DNA from: Thermoflexus hugenholtzii JAD2
GTDB taxonomy: Bacteria; Chloroflexota; Chloroflexia; Chloroflexales; Roseiflexaceae
DNA length: 64,000 nt
Assembly (NCBI GenBank): GCA_945881915.1
Contig: CAMCVW010000011.1
Coordinates: forward strand, 1-64,000
Direction of reading: 5' to 3'
The notes under the pieces were generated by a model. That model saw nothing but the letters and a program-made list of their open reading frames with translations, was not told the DNA's origin and ran no database searches. Both the position numbers and the translations under genes were made by a program. Positions 7,535-16,357 of this stretch are shown here, in pieces; position 1 is the first letter of the stretch, and each line of letters starts with the position of its first letter.

Positions 7535-10015
7535 TTAGCTACGGATTTTGACACCGTTGTCGTGTTCGACGCCGCGGATGACTTTGACGCGGATCTTGGT
7601 GACTTCTTCGTCGGTGAGGGTGCGTTCCGTGCTCCGCAGGGTGATACGGAATGCCAGACTGCGTACGTCTTCGCCCAGATTGGCGCCGGTATAGACGTCA
7701 AAGAGTTCGATGCTACTGAGGGCGTTGCCGGCATATTTACGGATTGACGCCTCGATGGCCTGTGCACTGACGTTGACGGGGGCGATGAATGCCAAGTCTT
7801 GGCTGGCTGCGGGGTAGCGCGAGATGCTGGTGTAGCGTGGCACGCTGGCATGGGCGAGCAAGAGCTCGAGGTTCAGTTCGGCGACGGCGACGCGCATCGC
7901 GGGGATGTCGAAGCGCTCTCGGGCGTCTGGATGGAGTTCGCCGAACGAGCCGATGACAAATGATTCTTTGGCCACAGTCAGAATGAGATCTGCACTGCGT
8001 CCGGGTTGGAGATGTTCATGTGTCACCGCGGTGATGCTCGGATGAGCAATCTGCAGGCGCTCGCAGAGGAGTTCCACGATACCTTTGATGTCGTAGAAGT
8101 CGATGGTGTCGGGGCTCGCGGCGTTCCAGGCTGCCGTGTGGCGTTTGCCGGCGATCACCACCGCAACGCGCAGTGGTTCGGCGGGCAGGATTGCATCGGC
8201 GCGGCGATGATAGACGTGGCCGACCTCGAACAAGCGCGTCATGCCGCGTTCGCGGATGTTGACGGCTGCGGATTCGAGCAGTGTTGGCAGGATGTCACGG
8301 CGCATGTATTCGCGCTCGGGTGAGAGCGGGTTTGCCAAATGCAGGAATGCATCGGACTCGAGCGTGCTGGGATGCAACTTGGCGGCAGAGGTGCGGCTGG
8401 TGAGCGAGTAGGTGATTGCTTCGTTGAGTCCGGCAGCGACCAATACGTCACGAACGTAGTGTTCGCGTTCCAGAGCCAGGTTGGTGCGTTGGGTGGGCAG
8501 CTCGTCGGCCATGATGGTACTGGGCAGGTTGTCAAAGCCGTACATGCGGGCGACTTCTTCACACAAGTCGGCCGTGTGACTGACGTCCATCCGGTAGCTC
8601 GGCACACCGACATGCAGGGTATGGGCGTCGACCGTGGAGCAGGTGAATGCGAGCGGGGCGAGCAGGGCTGCGATTTGGTCGACGGTGAAGTCGAGCCCGA
8701 GAATGCGGCGCACTTCGTGCGTCGTCAAGGTGATGGTGATGGCGCGAGGAGGCTCGTTGCGTACATCGAGCATGCCCGGTGCGACGGTTCCATCGGCATA
8801 GGTCTGCAAGAGCTCGGTGAGGCGAAACTGGGCGAGGTCCAGCATCTCGGGGTCGACACCGCGTTCGAAGCGTTTGGATGCTTCTGAACGCAGTTTGAAT
8901 GCGGTCGACATGCGACGGATGATGGTAGGCTCCCAGACTGCTGCTTCGACGAGGACGTTGGTCGTGGTGGGGCTGACTTCGCTACTTTCGCCTCCCATCA
9001 CGCCGGCCACGCTGAGGGCTTGGACGGGGTCACAGACGAGGAGGTGATCGGTGGCCAGCGCGTGGGTACGGCCGTCGAGGGTTTTGAGGGTCTCGCCGGG
9101 TTTGGCCGTTCGGACGACGATGTGGTGCTGTGCCACCTGATCGGCATCGAAGGTGTGATTGGGCGTGCCCAGTTCGAGCATGACATAGTTGCTGATGTCG
9201 ACGATGTTGTTGATGGGGCGCTGGCCAGCCATCGTGAGGCGGCGCTGCATCCAAAATGGGGATGGCTTGATGGTGACATTTCGTACCATGGTGGCCGTGA
9301 AGCGTGGGCAGAGGGTGGTCGCCTCGATGGTGACCTTGGTGTTTTGGTCAATAGCAGCGCCGGCGCTGCGTACGACAGGTTTGGGCAGGCGAACGGTCTG
9401 ACCGGTGATGGCGGCTATCTCGCGCGCCATGCCGACGATTGACAGGGTGCGTGCCATGTTGGGGAGCACGTCGATATCGATGACGGCGTCACCGAGGTAA
9501 TCCACCAGTGGGACTCCAATGGGTGCGTCATCAGGGAGGATGAGAATGCCTTCGTGCTCATCCGACATACCGAGCTCTTTTTCGGAGCAGAGCATGGCAT
9601 CGGACATGATCCCGCGGACGGGTTTTCCTTTGAGTTTGACTTTGACACGCCCTTCGACATGCCCGTCATAGAGTACCGAGCCCTCTTTGGCATAGACGGC
9701 GCGCAGCGGTGTAGTGATGGGGCCGAGGCCCTTCCATTGTTGGATGTTGGGTGCACCAGTCACCACGGTGTGGAACTGTCCGGGGGCAAATTCGACTTCG
9801 GCGAGGACTAATCGGTCCGCGTTGGGGTGCTGGGTGACCTCGCGGATATTGCAGACGAGGATGAGATCACGGTCCCAGGGGAGTTCGGCGCCTTCGATAC
9901 CGTAGCGTTCGATGCTGTCGACCTCGAGTCCTGAACGGGTGAGTCGTTCGCCGAGTTCGTCGATGGGCAGGGTGACATCGACGTAGTCACGGAGCCACGA
10001 GAGAGGGATACGCAT
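7535..10015 (-). CDS. pheT: phenylalanine-tRNA ligase beta subunit
   Basis: An 826-residue beta chain of the alpha2-beta2 PheRS that charges tRNA-Phe. MRIPLSWLRDYVDVTLP opens the protein, then comes an EMAP/tRNA-binding OB domain (VTQHPNADRLVLAEVEF, about 60-165), the B3/B4 editing region, the B5 domain, a catalytic-like core (ICxxxARMYG-type motif, here LCEEVARMYGFDNL) and the C-terminal ferredoxin-like anticodon-binding domain (SRYPAASQDLAFI to the end). The ATG at 10015 follows AAAGGAC. Unusually, a membrane glycosyltransferase gene separates it from pheS. Confidence 0.97.
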   Translation of the reverse strand: MRIPLSWLRDYVDVTLPIDELGERLTRSGLEVDSIERYGIEGAELPWDRDLILVCNIREVTQHPNADRLVLAEVEFAPGQFHTVVTGAPNIQQWKGLGPITTPLRAVYAKEGSVLYDGHVEGRVKVKLKGKPVRGIMSDAMLCSEKELGMSDEHEGILILPDDAPIGVPLVDYLGDAVIDIDVLPNMARTLSIVGMAREIAAITGQTVRLPKPVVRSAGAAIDQNTKVTIEATTLCPRFTATMVRNVTIKPSPFWMQRRLTMAGQRPINNIVDISNYVMLELGTPNHTFDADQVAQHHIVVRTAKPGETLKTLDGRTHALATDHLLVCDPVQALSVAGVMGGESSEVSPTTTNVLVEAAVWEPTIIRRMSTAFKLRSEASKRFERGVDPEMLDLAQFRLTELLQTYADGTVAPGMLDVRNEPPRAITITLTTHEVRRILGLDFTVDQIAALLAPLAFTCSTVDAHTLHVGVPSYRMDVSHTADLCEEVARMYGFDNLPSTIMADELPTQRTNLALEREHYVRDVLVAAGLNEAITYSLTSRTSAAKLHPSTLESDAFLHLANPLSPEREYMRRDILPTLLESAAVNIRERGMTRLFEVGHVYHRRADAILPAEPLRVAVVIAGKRHTAAWNAASPDTIDFYDIKGIVELLCERLQIAHPSITAVTHEHLQPGRSADLILTVAKESFVIGSFGELHPDARERFDIPAMRVAVAELNLELLLAHASVPRYTSISRYPAASQDLAFIAPVNVSAQAIEASIRKYAGNALSSIELFDVYTGANLGEDVRSLAFRITLRSTERTLTDEEVTKIRVKVIRGVEHDNGVKIRS

Positions 10016-10040
10016 ACAGAGTCCTTTCGTCAACAGGGGA

Positions 10041-11813
10041 TTACGGGAGAGTCGGCTGACCGACGTTGAACGGCAAAAATACACTCTCACCCGTGAGTTC
10101 GAGTGCAGCATTGCGCTTTTCGGCACGGAGAGAGGAATGTGTGTCGACGAGACCGATTTGAATCATGTAGAAATTCTCGGTCAAATCGGCGGGAATGGTG
10201 ATGCGGTGCCGACTAATGAGGCGATCACCCGGGGTCCAGGTACTGGTGGGGAGGGTTGGATGGAGTGGCTGCAGAAATCTGGCATATTCGCGTTTGTAGA
10301 CGTCACGGACGATCAGGTAGACCTGCCAATCATGGGTAGGGCGGTGCAACACCTGCCAGCGCAGTGCGATGTCGACCTCGTTCCCGGGAGCGATGGTGGT
10401 TGGTGCATCGAGGTCCAGCAGGGCAATCCCGCCGGCGCTACCCGGTGCCGCAAAAATCGCATCTCGGGGGCTACTGAGTGCCTGCACGGTACGTTCTGCG
10501 GTCGGCATCGCTGCATGGTAGCGCGGGAGCACCACGCTCCACCACAGGCCTAGCTGGCAGGTGACTGCCACAACAGCGACGGTCAGTGCCTGCCGCCCCG
10601 TCAGTGTGATGCCGTAGCCACTGGTGAACCCAGCAGCCAGCACAATCGCTGTCAGCGGAAGGGCGACGATGAGCAGTCGGCTCTGCCAGGCAACGGTGCC
10701 GAAGGTGAAGGCGAATCCGCCCAGCCATACAAGGGTGACGGCAATGAGGAGTCCGCTCCAGATCCACCAGTTGCCGATGCGGGGCGCACGGCCTAAGCGC
10801 AGCGCTGCACCAAACAAGCCCGCCAGAGTAATTGCGCTACCGACGCCGTACCAGATGGGCGGCAACGGAATGGTCATCCAGCCATACACCCCCCAAGCGG
10901 AGCGCATCAGTTGGACGAAGGCTGTCCGCCAGCTGTCCGCCGCGCGCCAGTCGATCCCTGCTGCGGCAAAGGTCAGTTGGAACAATTGCATGCCAAAGAC
11001 ATCACCGTAAAGCTGTAGATTGCGTAGATACCACCAGCCGGCGACGAGGATGGTCACCAACGTCCCGAGGAAGAACGCGGCAACGCGTTGCGACCAGGTT
11101 TTGGTGCGTAGGGCTGCCACGAGGAGCGTCGGGATAAGCACAATGGCACTTTGTTTGGTGAGCAGTGCCAGACCGAGGAGCAAACCTACCCCCAACAGAT
11201 CGCGTACCCGGCGTGTATCAATGACAAGGATCAACAATGCCACACTCAAAAACGCCAGCAGTGCATCATTGCTGACGGTACTGCCGATAATCGCGGTCTG
11301 CGGGCTGAGTGCCAGCAACAGGATTGCGATGATCCCTGTCTGGGGAGTACTGATGCGTGTAGCAAGCATATAGACGAGCCATGCAGTCGCACTGATGAGC
11401 AGTACCGAGACCATGCGCATCAGTCGCCAGGCCAAAATCGTTCCTTGCCACGGCCAATCCTCGCGATTGCCATGAACCAGCGCCTGCGGATCGCTGCCAC
11501 CGCGCCACAAGAATTGCGGGTTGATTGCCTGGGGCACCCAGTCCGTCTGTTCGATGAACGGTGCGCTGACCAGCGCGGCCAAGAGGTATGCCAGCGGAGG
11601 CTGATGGCCTTCGCCGTCGACGTCGCTCACGCAGGGTGCGGCGCACTGCACAGGCAGGCGTTGGTCAACCACCACAAAACGCACATACGCCATGTGCGCC
11701 GGCTCGTCGGGAGCCTCGCCCAGTGGATTGGTCAATGAAAGAATGAGGCTGTGAAGCAGGATCAACAGCACAATCAGACCAGCAGCGCGGGTTGTGGTGA
11801 TGCGTGTCTGCAT
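10041..11813 (-). CDS. membrane glycosyltransferase (GT39/GT83- or DUF2142-like)
   Basis: A 590-residue polytopic protein. The first loop, GEAPDEPAHMAYVRF and later GHQPPLAYLLAALV, is the acidic motif of lipid-linked-sugar glycosyltransferases of the GT-C fold. About ten hydrophobic helices follow up to residue 430, then a soluble beta-rich C-terminal domain of roughly 150 residues. It likely transfers a sugar from a polyprenyl-phosphate donor on the outer face of the membrane; acceptor unknown. Its ATG follows the pheS stop without a gap (TAAATG) and pheT starts 25 bp downstream of its end. It is therefore embedded in the T-box-controlled pheST operon. Confidence 0.8.
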   Translation of the reverse strand: MQTRITTTRAAGLIVLLILLHSLILSLTNPLGEAPDEPAHMAYVRFVVVDQRLPVQCAAPCVSDVDGEGHQPPLAYLLAALVSAPFIEQTDWVPQAINPQFLWRGGSDPQALVHGNREDWPWQGTILAWRLMRMVSVLLISATAWLVYMLATRISTPQTGIIAILLLALSPQTAIIGSTVSNDALLAFLSVALLILVIDTRRVRDLLGVGLLLGLALLTKQSAIVLIPTLLVAALRTKTWSQRVAAFFLGTLVTILVAGWWYLRNLQLYGDVFGMQLFQLTFAAAGIDWRAADSWRTAFVQLMRSAWGVYGWMTIPLPPIWYGVGSAITLAGLFGAALRLGRAPRIGNWWIWSGLLIAVTLVWLGGFAFTFGTVAWQSRLLIVALPLTAIVLAAGFTSGYGITLTGRQALTVAVVAVTCQLGLWWSVVLPRYHAAMPTAERTVQALSSPRDAIFAAPGSAGGIALLDLDAPTTIAPGNEVDIALRWQVLHRPTHDWQVYLIVRDVYKREYARFLQPLHPTLPTSTWTPGDRLISRHRITIPADLTENFYMIQIGLVDTHSSLRAEKRNAALELTGESVFLPFNVGQPTLP

Positions 11814-12860
11814 TTAGATGAACTGCTGCAAAAATCGTTCGTCGCCCGAAAAGAACCAACGAATGTCGTCGATGCCGTGGCGCAGCATGGTGATGCGCTC
11901 AGGACCCATGCCGAAGGCAAAGCCGCTATACATTGCTGGGTCATAGCCGCCGTTGCGTAATACATCGGGATGTACCATGCCTGCACCAGACACTTCGAGC
12001 CAGCCGCTGTGCTTGCAGATGCGGCAGCCGGTGCCGCTGCAGAGGATGCATTCGACGTCGAGTTCGACGCTGGGCTCGGTGAAGGGGAAGTAGCTGGGGC
12101 GGAAGCGGGTTTTGATGCCGCTGCCATATAATCGCTCGGCAAAGCCAATCAACGTGCCTTTGAGGTCCGAAAAGGTGATGTTCGTCCCAACCGCAATTCC
12201 TTCCACCTGATGGAACATCATTTCGTGGCGGGTGCTGACCTGTTCGTAGCGGAAGCACTTACCCGGCAGAATGACGCGCACCGGGTTGGGTGCGTGCGCC
12301 CGCATGGCGTGGATTTGACCGGGGGATGTGTGCGTGCGGAGGAGGACTTTTTCGGCACCGGGAGGGGTCTCGATGTAAAACGTATCCCACATATCGCGGG
12401 CGGGGTGGTCGGCGGGAATGTTGAGCAGTTCAAAGTTGAGCGTGTCGGTTTCGACCTCGGGGGACTCCCAGACTTGGAACCCCATCTCGGCGAAGATATT
12501 GGTTATCATGCGGAGGACGCGGGTGCTGGGGTGGAGCCTACCGACGGTCAGCGGGCGACCAGGTAGGGTGACGTCGAGTGCTTCGCTTGCGAAGGCGTGG
12601 CCTTGGGCGGCGGCGTTGACGGTTGCTTCACGTGCGCTGAGCGCTTCGTCGAGGCTGGTGCGCACCGCATTGAAGCGTTGGCCTGCAGCTGGGCGGTCTG
12701 TCGCGGCGAGGGTCCCCAACTCACGGCTGAGTTTGGCAATCTGGCCTGTTTTGCCGAGGTATTCGCTCTTCCAAGCTGCGAGGGCGTCGACAGAGTCGAT
12801 GCCGCTGAGCGCTCCGAGGGAAGCGGATTCGATGGCTGCCAGTTGGTCGATGATGCTCAT
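11814..12860 (-). CDS. pheS: phenylalanine-tRNA ligase alpha subunit
   Basis: A 348-residue class II synthetase catalytic subunit. Motif 2 (GKCFRYEQVSTRHEMMFHQVEG), motif 3 (AFGMGPERITMLRHGIDDIR) and VLLRTHTSPGQ are clear. The N-terminal 100 residues form the tRNA-binding coiled coil. A four-cysteine cluster, CILCSGTGCRICKHSGW, is present as in some bacterial PheS. The ATG at 12860 follows CCGGAG. A T-box leader lies immediately upstream. Confidence 0.96.
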   Translation of the reverse strand: MSIIDQLAAIESASLGALSGIDSVDALAAWKSEYLGKTGQIAKLSRELGTLAATDRPAAGQRFNAVRTSLDEALSAREATVNAAAQGHAFASEALDVTLPGRPLTVGRLHPSTRVLRMITNIFAEMGFQVWESPEVETDTLNFELLNIPADHPARDMWDTFYIETPPGAEKVLLRTHTSPGQIHAMRAHAPNPVRVILPGKCFRYEQVSTRHEMMFHQVEGIAVGTNITFSDLKGTLIGFAERLYGSGIKTRFRPSYFPFTEPSVELDVECILCSGTGCRICKHSGWLEVSGAGMVHPDVLRNGGYDPAMYSGFAFGMGPERITMLRHGIDDIRWFFSGDERFLQQFI

Positions 12861-12883
12861 AGAAACTCCGGCTAAAAGAACAC

Positions 12884-13117
12884 AAAAATCACGCACTCGT
12901 CAGGGACGATGCGTGGCTCGTGGTACCACCCTGGTTCGGTCGACAAGCGACCCTCGACCCAGATAACGGTGGGTACCGGTTTCGCCTACGCATCCGCGGA
13001 CTTCAGCAAAACAGCTCAGAAGGGAACTTCGGGTAGTTCGTACGGTGTCGATTCGCAGTCAATGATCGACACTCCCTGGACGCTGTGGCTACCGTACTCG
13101 CTTCGTCAGCGCTCTAT
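12884..13117 (-). ncRNA. T-box riboswitch leader of the pheS operon
   Basis: The minus-strand leader carries the invariant T-box sequence AGGGTGGTACCACG (around 12919-12932), which binds the tRNA acceptor end. It is followed by an intrinsic terminator: CACGCATCGTC pairing with GACGAGTGCGTG and then ATTTTTG (12884-12916). Upstream is a long stem I. A UUC (Phe) triplet lies in GAAGTTCCCTTCTGAGC, the place expected for the specifier loop, though I did not fold it. Uncharged tRNA-Phe should favour the antiterminator and switch on pheS, the membrane glycosyltransferase and pheT. Confidence 0.9.
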
Positions 13118-13123
13118 ATAAAA

Positions 13124-13132
13124 AGTATACCA
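13124..13132 (-). promoter_or_regulatory. extended -10 promoter of the T-box/pheS operon
   Basis: On the minus strand TGGTATACT forms an extended -10 element (TATACT at 13129-13124) with no good -35. Transcription would start near 13117, at the 5' end of the T-box. Confidence 0.6.
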
Positions 13133-13162
13133 CGCCACGGTGAATTGCTCCACGCGATGCGT

Positions 13163-13945
13163 TCAGGAATTGCCGCGTTGGCGTTGCGCCTCGAACAAAA
13201 TCACCGTCGCAGCCATCGCTGCGTTGAGTGACTCGACGCCGTGGTGCATGGGGATGGCGATGCAGTGCTGGGCGATACTGCGGGCTGCGGGACTGATTCC
13301 GTGTGCTTCGTTGCCGATGATGAGTGCGTGCGGACGCTGCCAGTCCACGCGGGTGTACGGGATAGCGGCATCCACACCATCGGCAGCGACGATGGTTGCC
13401 CCTGTGAGGATGGGTAGGAGTGATGCGAGCGGTGCATCGGTGCGGATGGGAATACGCAGAATGCTGCCCATGCTGGCGCGCACGGTTTTGGGGGCATAGA
13501 CGTCCACACAGCCAGGAGTACAGTAGACGACATCGACGCCCACGGCTGCTGCACTGCGGACAATGGTGCCGAGGTTGCCCGGATCCTGGATTTCGTCACA
13601 AATCAGCACAAAATCATGAGCAGGAATGGGCAGTTCGGGACATTCGGCGACGGCAATGACGCCTTGGGGTGCGTTAGTATCGCTGGCGGCTTTGATGGCC
13701 ACGCTGGTGGCTTCGTAGGTATGGGCAATGCCATAGAGGCGAGCGAGCAGGGATTGACCGGCGGCGGTGTGTGCCAGGTGCTCTGGATCAAACAGGACGT
13801 ACGCAGGGATGACCCCGGCGTCGAGCATGTCGCTGACGAGGCGCACACCTTCGAGCATAAAAACCCGCTCACTCTGACGCGACGAACGATCGTCGCGGAG
13901 TGAGCGGATGTGACGCACATACGAATTACTCGTACTGGTGATCAC
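13163..13945 (-). CDS. TrmH/SpoU-family RNA 2'-O-methyltransferase
   Basis: A 260-residue SPOUT methyltransferase that would methylate a ribose in rRNA or tRNA using S-adenosylmethionine. Motif 1 is [20 protein letters not shown] (SpoU: N-x4-R). Motifs 2 and 3 are [12 protein letters not shown] and [20 protein letters not shown], which form the trefoil-knot SAM site. The N-terminal substrate-binding domain spans about residues 5-100. A GTG start at 13945 overlaps the rplT stop (GTGA), so the gene is coupled to the infC-rpmI-rplT operon. The exact target nucleotide cannot be told. Confidence 0.92.
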   Translation of the reverse strand: MITSTSNSYVRHIRSLRDDRSSRQSERVFMLEGVRLVSDMLDAGVIPAYVLFDPEHLAHTAAGQSLLARLYGIAHTYEATSVAIKAASDTNAPQGVIAVAECPELPIPAHDFVLICDEIQDPGNLGTIVRSAAAVGVDVVYCTPGCVDVYAPKTVRASMGSILRIPIRTDAPLASLLPILTGATIVAADGVDAAIPYTRVDWQRPHALIIGNEAHGISPAARSIAQHCIAIPMHHGVESLNAAMAATVILFEAQRQRGNS

Positions 13946-14298
13946 GATGCGGCGGACATCGCTTGCTCTGCAATGGCGCGGAAGGCTGGCATGTCGTGCA
14001 CGGCCAAATCTGCCAGCATCTTGCGATCGACGACGATGCCTGCGTTCTTCATCGCGTTTACCAAACGGCTGTACGAGATACCGCACATGCGGGCTGCAGC
14101 GTTGATACGGATAATCCACAAGCGACGGAAGTCACGCTTCCGGGCGCGACGGTCACGGAATGCGTATGACAACGCCTTCATGACGGTCTGTTTTGCTACT
14201 GCGTAGCGACGGCTGCGGCTACCCTGGTAACCACTGGCCTGCTGCAATAGCTTCTTGTGGCGCTTGCGCGCCATCATTCCACGTTTTACACGAACCAT
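13942..14298 (-). CDS. rplT: 50S ribosomal protein L20
   Basis: A 118-residue basic protein of the large ribosomal subunit. The [37 protein letters not shown] and [18 protein letters not shown] segments are diagnostic. L20 is needed early in 50S assembly and in other bacteria represses its own operon through mRNA structure. It follows rpmI by about 60 bp in the standard infC-rpmI-rplT order. Confidence 0.98.
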   Translation of the reverse strand: MVRVKRGMMARKRHKKLLQQASGYQGSRSRRYAVAKQTVMKALSYAFRDRRARKRDFRRLWIIRINAAARMCGISYSRLVNAMKNAGIVVDRKMLADLAVHDMPAFRAIAEQAMSAAS

Positions 14299-14359
14299 TA
14301 TGCTTCCTACCTTCTGTTACACGCTGTTGCGAATCAATGAGTATCGACGACGTCCGGTA

Positions 14360-14572
14360 TTAACGGGCGTGCTTCTTGCGGTAGGGCAACCCGCGCAAGA
14401 CACGATCTACGGTCGACTTGTGCACTTCTTGCATCTTGTCGAGACTCTGCAACAACCGCGTGGACTTGCGGCGTCGGAAGTGGCCACGTTGTCCCATGGC
14501 ACTGACGAGCTTGCCTGATCCCGTAAAGGTGAAGCGCTTGGCTGTCCCCTTGTGGGTCTTCATCTTTGGCAT
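14360..14572 (-). CDS. rpmI: 50S ribosomal protein L35
   Basis: A 70-residue protein. MPKMKTHKGTAKRF, the RRRKSTR segment and the basic C terminus match L35. It begins 2 bp after the infC stop, so translation is probably coupled. Confidence 0.98.
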   Translation of the reverse strand: MPKMKTHKGTAKRFTFTGSGKLVSAMGQRGHFRRRKSTRLLQSLDKMQEVHKSTVDRVLRGLPYRKKHAR

Positions 14573-14574
14573 GA

Positions 14575-15189
14575 CTATTCCTCTTCTTCTACTGTTTTGA
14601 CAGTCACCGGGTCGGCGGGAATTTGTTGGGCGGCCGGCTTCGGTGTAGGACTGACGGGTTTGGCCCCGAGCGCACGTGCTTTGGCATTGGGGGCTAAGAG
14701 CAGTGATAACACACGCCCTTCCATCAGTGGTTTTTGCTCTACGACAGAGATGTCGCGCAAATCTTCGGCCATACCTTCGAGCATGACGATGCCGATGTCT
14801 GGATGGAAAATCTCTCGACCGCGGAAGCGGAGGGTGAATTTGACCTTGTCACCAGCCAACAAGAACTTTCGGGCCTGTTTGGCCTTCGTGTCAATGTCGT
14901 GGTCGTCTGTCTTGGGTTTGAGACGGACTTCCTTCAGCTGTACTTGCTTCTGGTGCTTCCGGGCTTCACTCTCTTTTTTGGACTGTTCATACCGAAATTT
15001 GCCGTAGTCCATGATCCGACACACTGGTGGGACGGCGTTTGGAGCGACTTCGACTAGGTCGAACCCACGATCCTCGGACATCTGAATAGCATCACGGATT
15101 TGGACGATGCCGACTTGGTTGCCCTCTTCGTCAATCAGTCGCACTTCGCGCGCACGTATGCGGTTATTGAATCGTAATCGATCCGTTAT
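14575..15189 (-). CDS. infC: translation initiation factor IF-3, non-canonical start
   Basis: A 204-residue IF-3: N domain with FNNRIRAREVRLIDEEGNQVG, a lysine-rich linker, and the C domain with HDIDTKAKQARKFLLAGDKVK and FRGREIFHPDIG. An unusual proline/alanine-rich tail follows. No ATG, GTG or TTG sits in a sensible place: the reading frame reads AGA AGG GGT GCT GTC ATA ACG GAT, so AGAAGGGG is a good ribosome binding site and ATA at 15189-15187 is the best-placed codon. The promoter at 15264-15292 rules out longer versions with proper leaders. In Escherichia coli infC starts at AUU and IF-3 represses itself by rejecting it; AUA could serve the same purpose. Confidence 0.93.
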   Translation of the reverse strand: MTDRLRFNNRIRAREVRLIDEEGNQVGIVQIRDAIQMSEDRGFDLVEVAPNAVPPVCRIMDYGKFRYEQSKKESEARKHQKQVQLKEVRLKPKTDDHDIDTKAKQARKFLLAGDKVKFTLRFRGREIFHPDIGIVMLEGMAEDLRDISVVEQKPLMEGRVLSLLLAPNAKARALGAKPVSPTPKPAAQQIPADPVTVKTVEEEE

Positions 15190-15263
15190 GACAGCACCCC
15201 TTCTGGATTTACCATTGCAGACACGCACATCGCAGTGCCTTGGGTAAGGCAACACGTCATGAG

Positions 15264-15292
15264 AGTATAGCAGTTTGGGGTGTGTTCGTCAA
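15264..15292 (-). promoter_or_regulatory. sigma-70 promoter of the infC operon
   Basis: On the minus strand TTGACG (15292-15287), 17 bp and TATACT (15269-15264) form a near-consensus promoter. The predicted start near 15257 gives a leader of about 68 nt before the ATA codon of infC. Confidence 0.8.
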
Positions 15293-15360
15293 CCGCACAG
15301 CAGGACTGTCATCAGCATCGGGTATACTCTGTCCAAGATCATCACCAGCAGGAGAATACC

Positions 15361-16299
15361 GTGCGTCAAGGGACAATTGTCGCCGTCGGCGATTTGGTGT
15401 GGGATGTGCTCGTGCAGCCCGATACGCTGCTCTTGCCGGGGGGCGATACGACGGGCCGGATTGCGGTCCAACCCGGTGGTTCGGCAGCCAATGTCGCTGC
15501 CTGGATTGCTCGGCTGGGGGCAGCAGCAGGGTTCGTCGGTAGCGTCGGGAATGACCCGTTCGGCGATATGATCGTGGCCGACCTCGAACGCGAGGGCGTG
15601 CAGTGTGCCATCGCCCGCTCACAGACCCAAAACACGGGTGTGATTGCCGTGATGATCGACCGAGGTGGGCAGCGCAGCATGATTACCAACCAAGGTGCGG
15701 ATTTTGATCTCGTTCCCGCAGATGTACCCGTTGCAATGCTCACGGCAGCTGCGCATGTTCATATCACTGCATGGTCATTGTTTAGTAATCCCCCGCGGGA
15801 GGCTGCGCTGGCTGCGGCACAGATGGCCAAAGCCGCTGGTGCCACGGTGTCGTTTGACCCAGCTTCGTATCAGATGATCCGCGAAATGGGTCACGACCGG
15901 TTCGACGCGCATATCGCTACACTACCGGTTGATATCCTCTTTCCCAATCGTGACGAGGGGATGGTGTTGACGGGTGAAAAAGAACCAATCAAGATTGCCC
16001 GGGTGCTGCGCAAACGATTCCCCGCAGCCATCGTCGTCCTCAAGCTCGACCGAGATGGCTGTTTCGTCAGTGGACCGACATACGAAGCATTCCATACCAC
16101 CAAGCAGATCGACGTGGTCGATGCGACGGGGGCCGGTGATTCGTTCAATGCCGGATTTTTGGCGCGCTACCAGCGTGATGGCAACTTGGCTGCGGCAGCG
16201 GATTATGCCAATACCTGTGGCGGCTGGGTGGTGACCAGGTTCGGCGCGCGCCCCGCAGTGGACGATGTATTCCGGCAGAGTATTGCCGCATTGATGTAA
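15361..16299 (+). CDS. PfkB-family carbohydrate kinase
   Basis: A 312-residue ribokinase-fold kinase. The N-terminal signature IAVQPGGSAANVAAWIARLG and the C-terminal DVVDATGAGDSFNAGFLARY are both present; the latter holds the anion hole and catalytic aspartate. It would phosphorylate a sugar or nucleoside; the substrate cannot be chosen from sequence. The GTG at 15361 follows AGGAGAATACC. It is transcribed divergently from infC and ends at a bidirectional terminator. Confidence 0.92.
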   Translation: MRQGTIVAVGDLVWDVLVQPDTLLLPGGDTTGRIAVQPGGSAANVAAWIARLGAAAGFVGSVGNDPFGDMIVADLEREGVQCAIARSQTQNTGVIAVMIDRGGQRSMITNQGADFDLVPADVPVAMLTAAAHVHITAWSLFSNPPREAALAAAQMAKAAGATVSFDPASYQMIREMGHDRFDAHIATLPVDILFPNRDEGMVLTGEKEPIKIARVLRKRFPAAIVVLKLDRDGCFVSGPTYEAFHTTKQIDVVDATGAGDSFNAGFLARYQRDGNLAAAADYANTCGGWVVTRFGARPAVDDVFRQSIAALM

Positions 16300-16313
16300 A
16301 CCAAAAAAGAACA

Positions 16314-16342
16314 GGCTCCGTGCATTGCACGGAGCCTTTTTT
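16314..16342. terminator. bidirectional intrinsic terminator
   Basis: GGCTCCGTGCA / TGCACGGAGCC flanked by an A run on the left and a T run on the right. It can end both the PfkB gene (plus) and the sigma factor gene (minus). Confidence 0.9.
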
Positions 16343-16357
16343 GCAGAGTAGGAAGCG

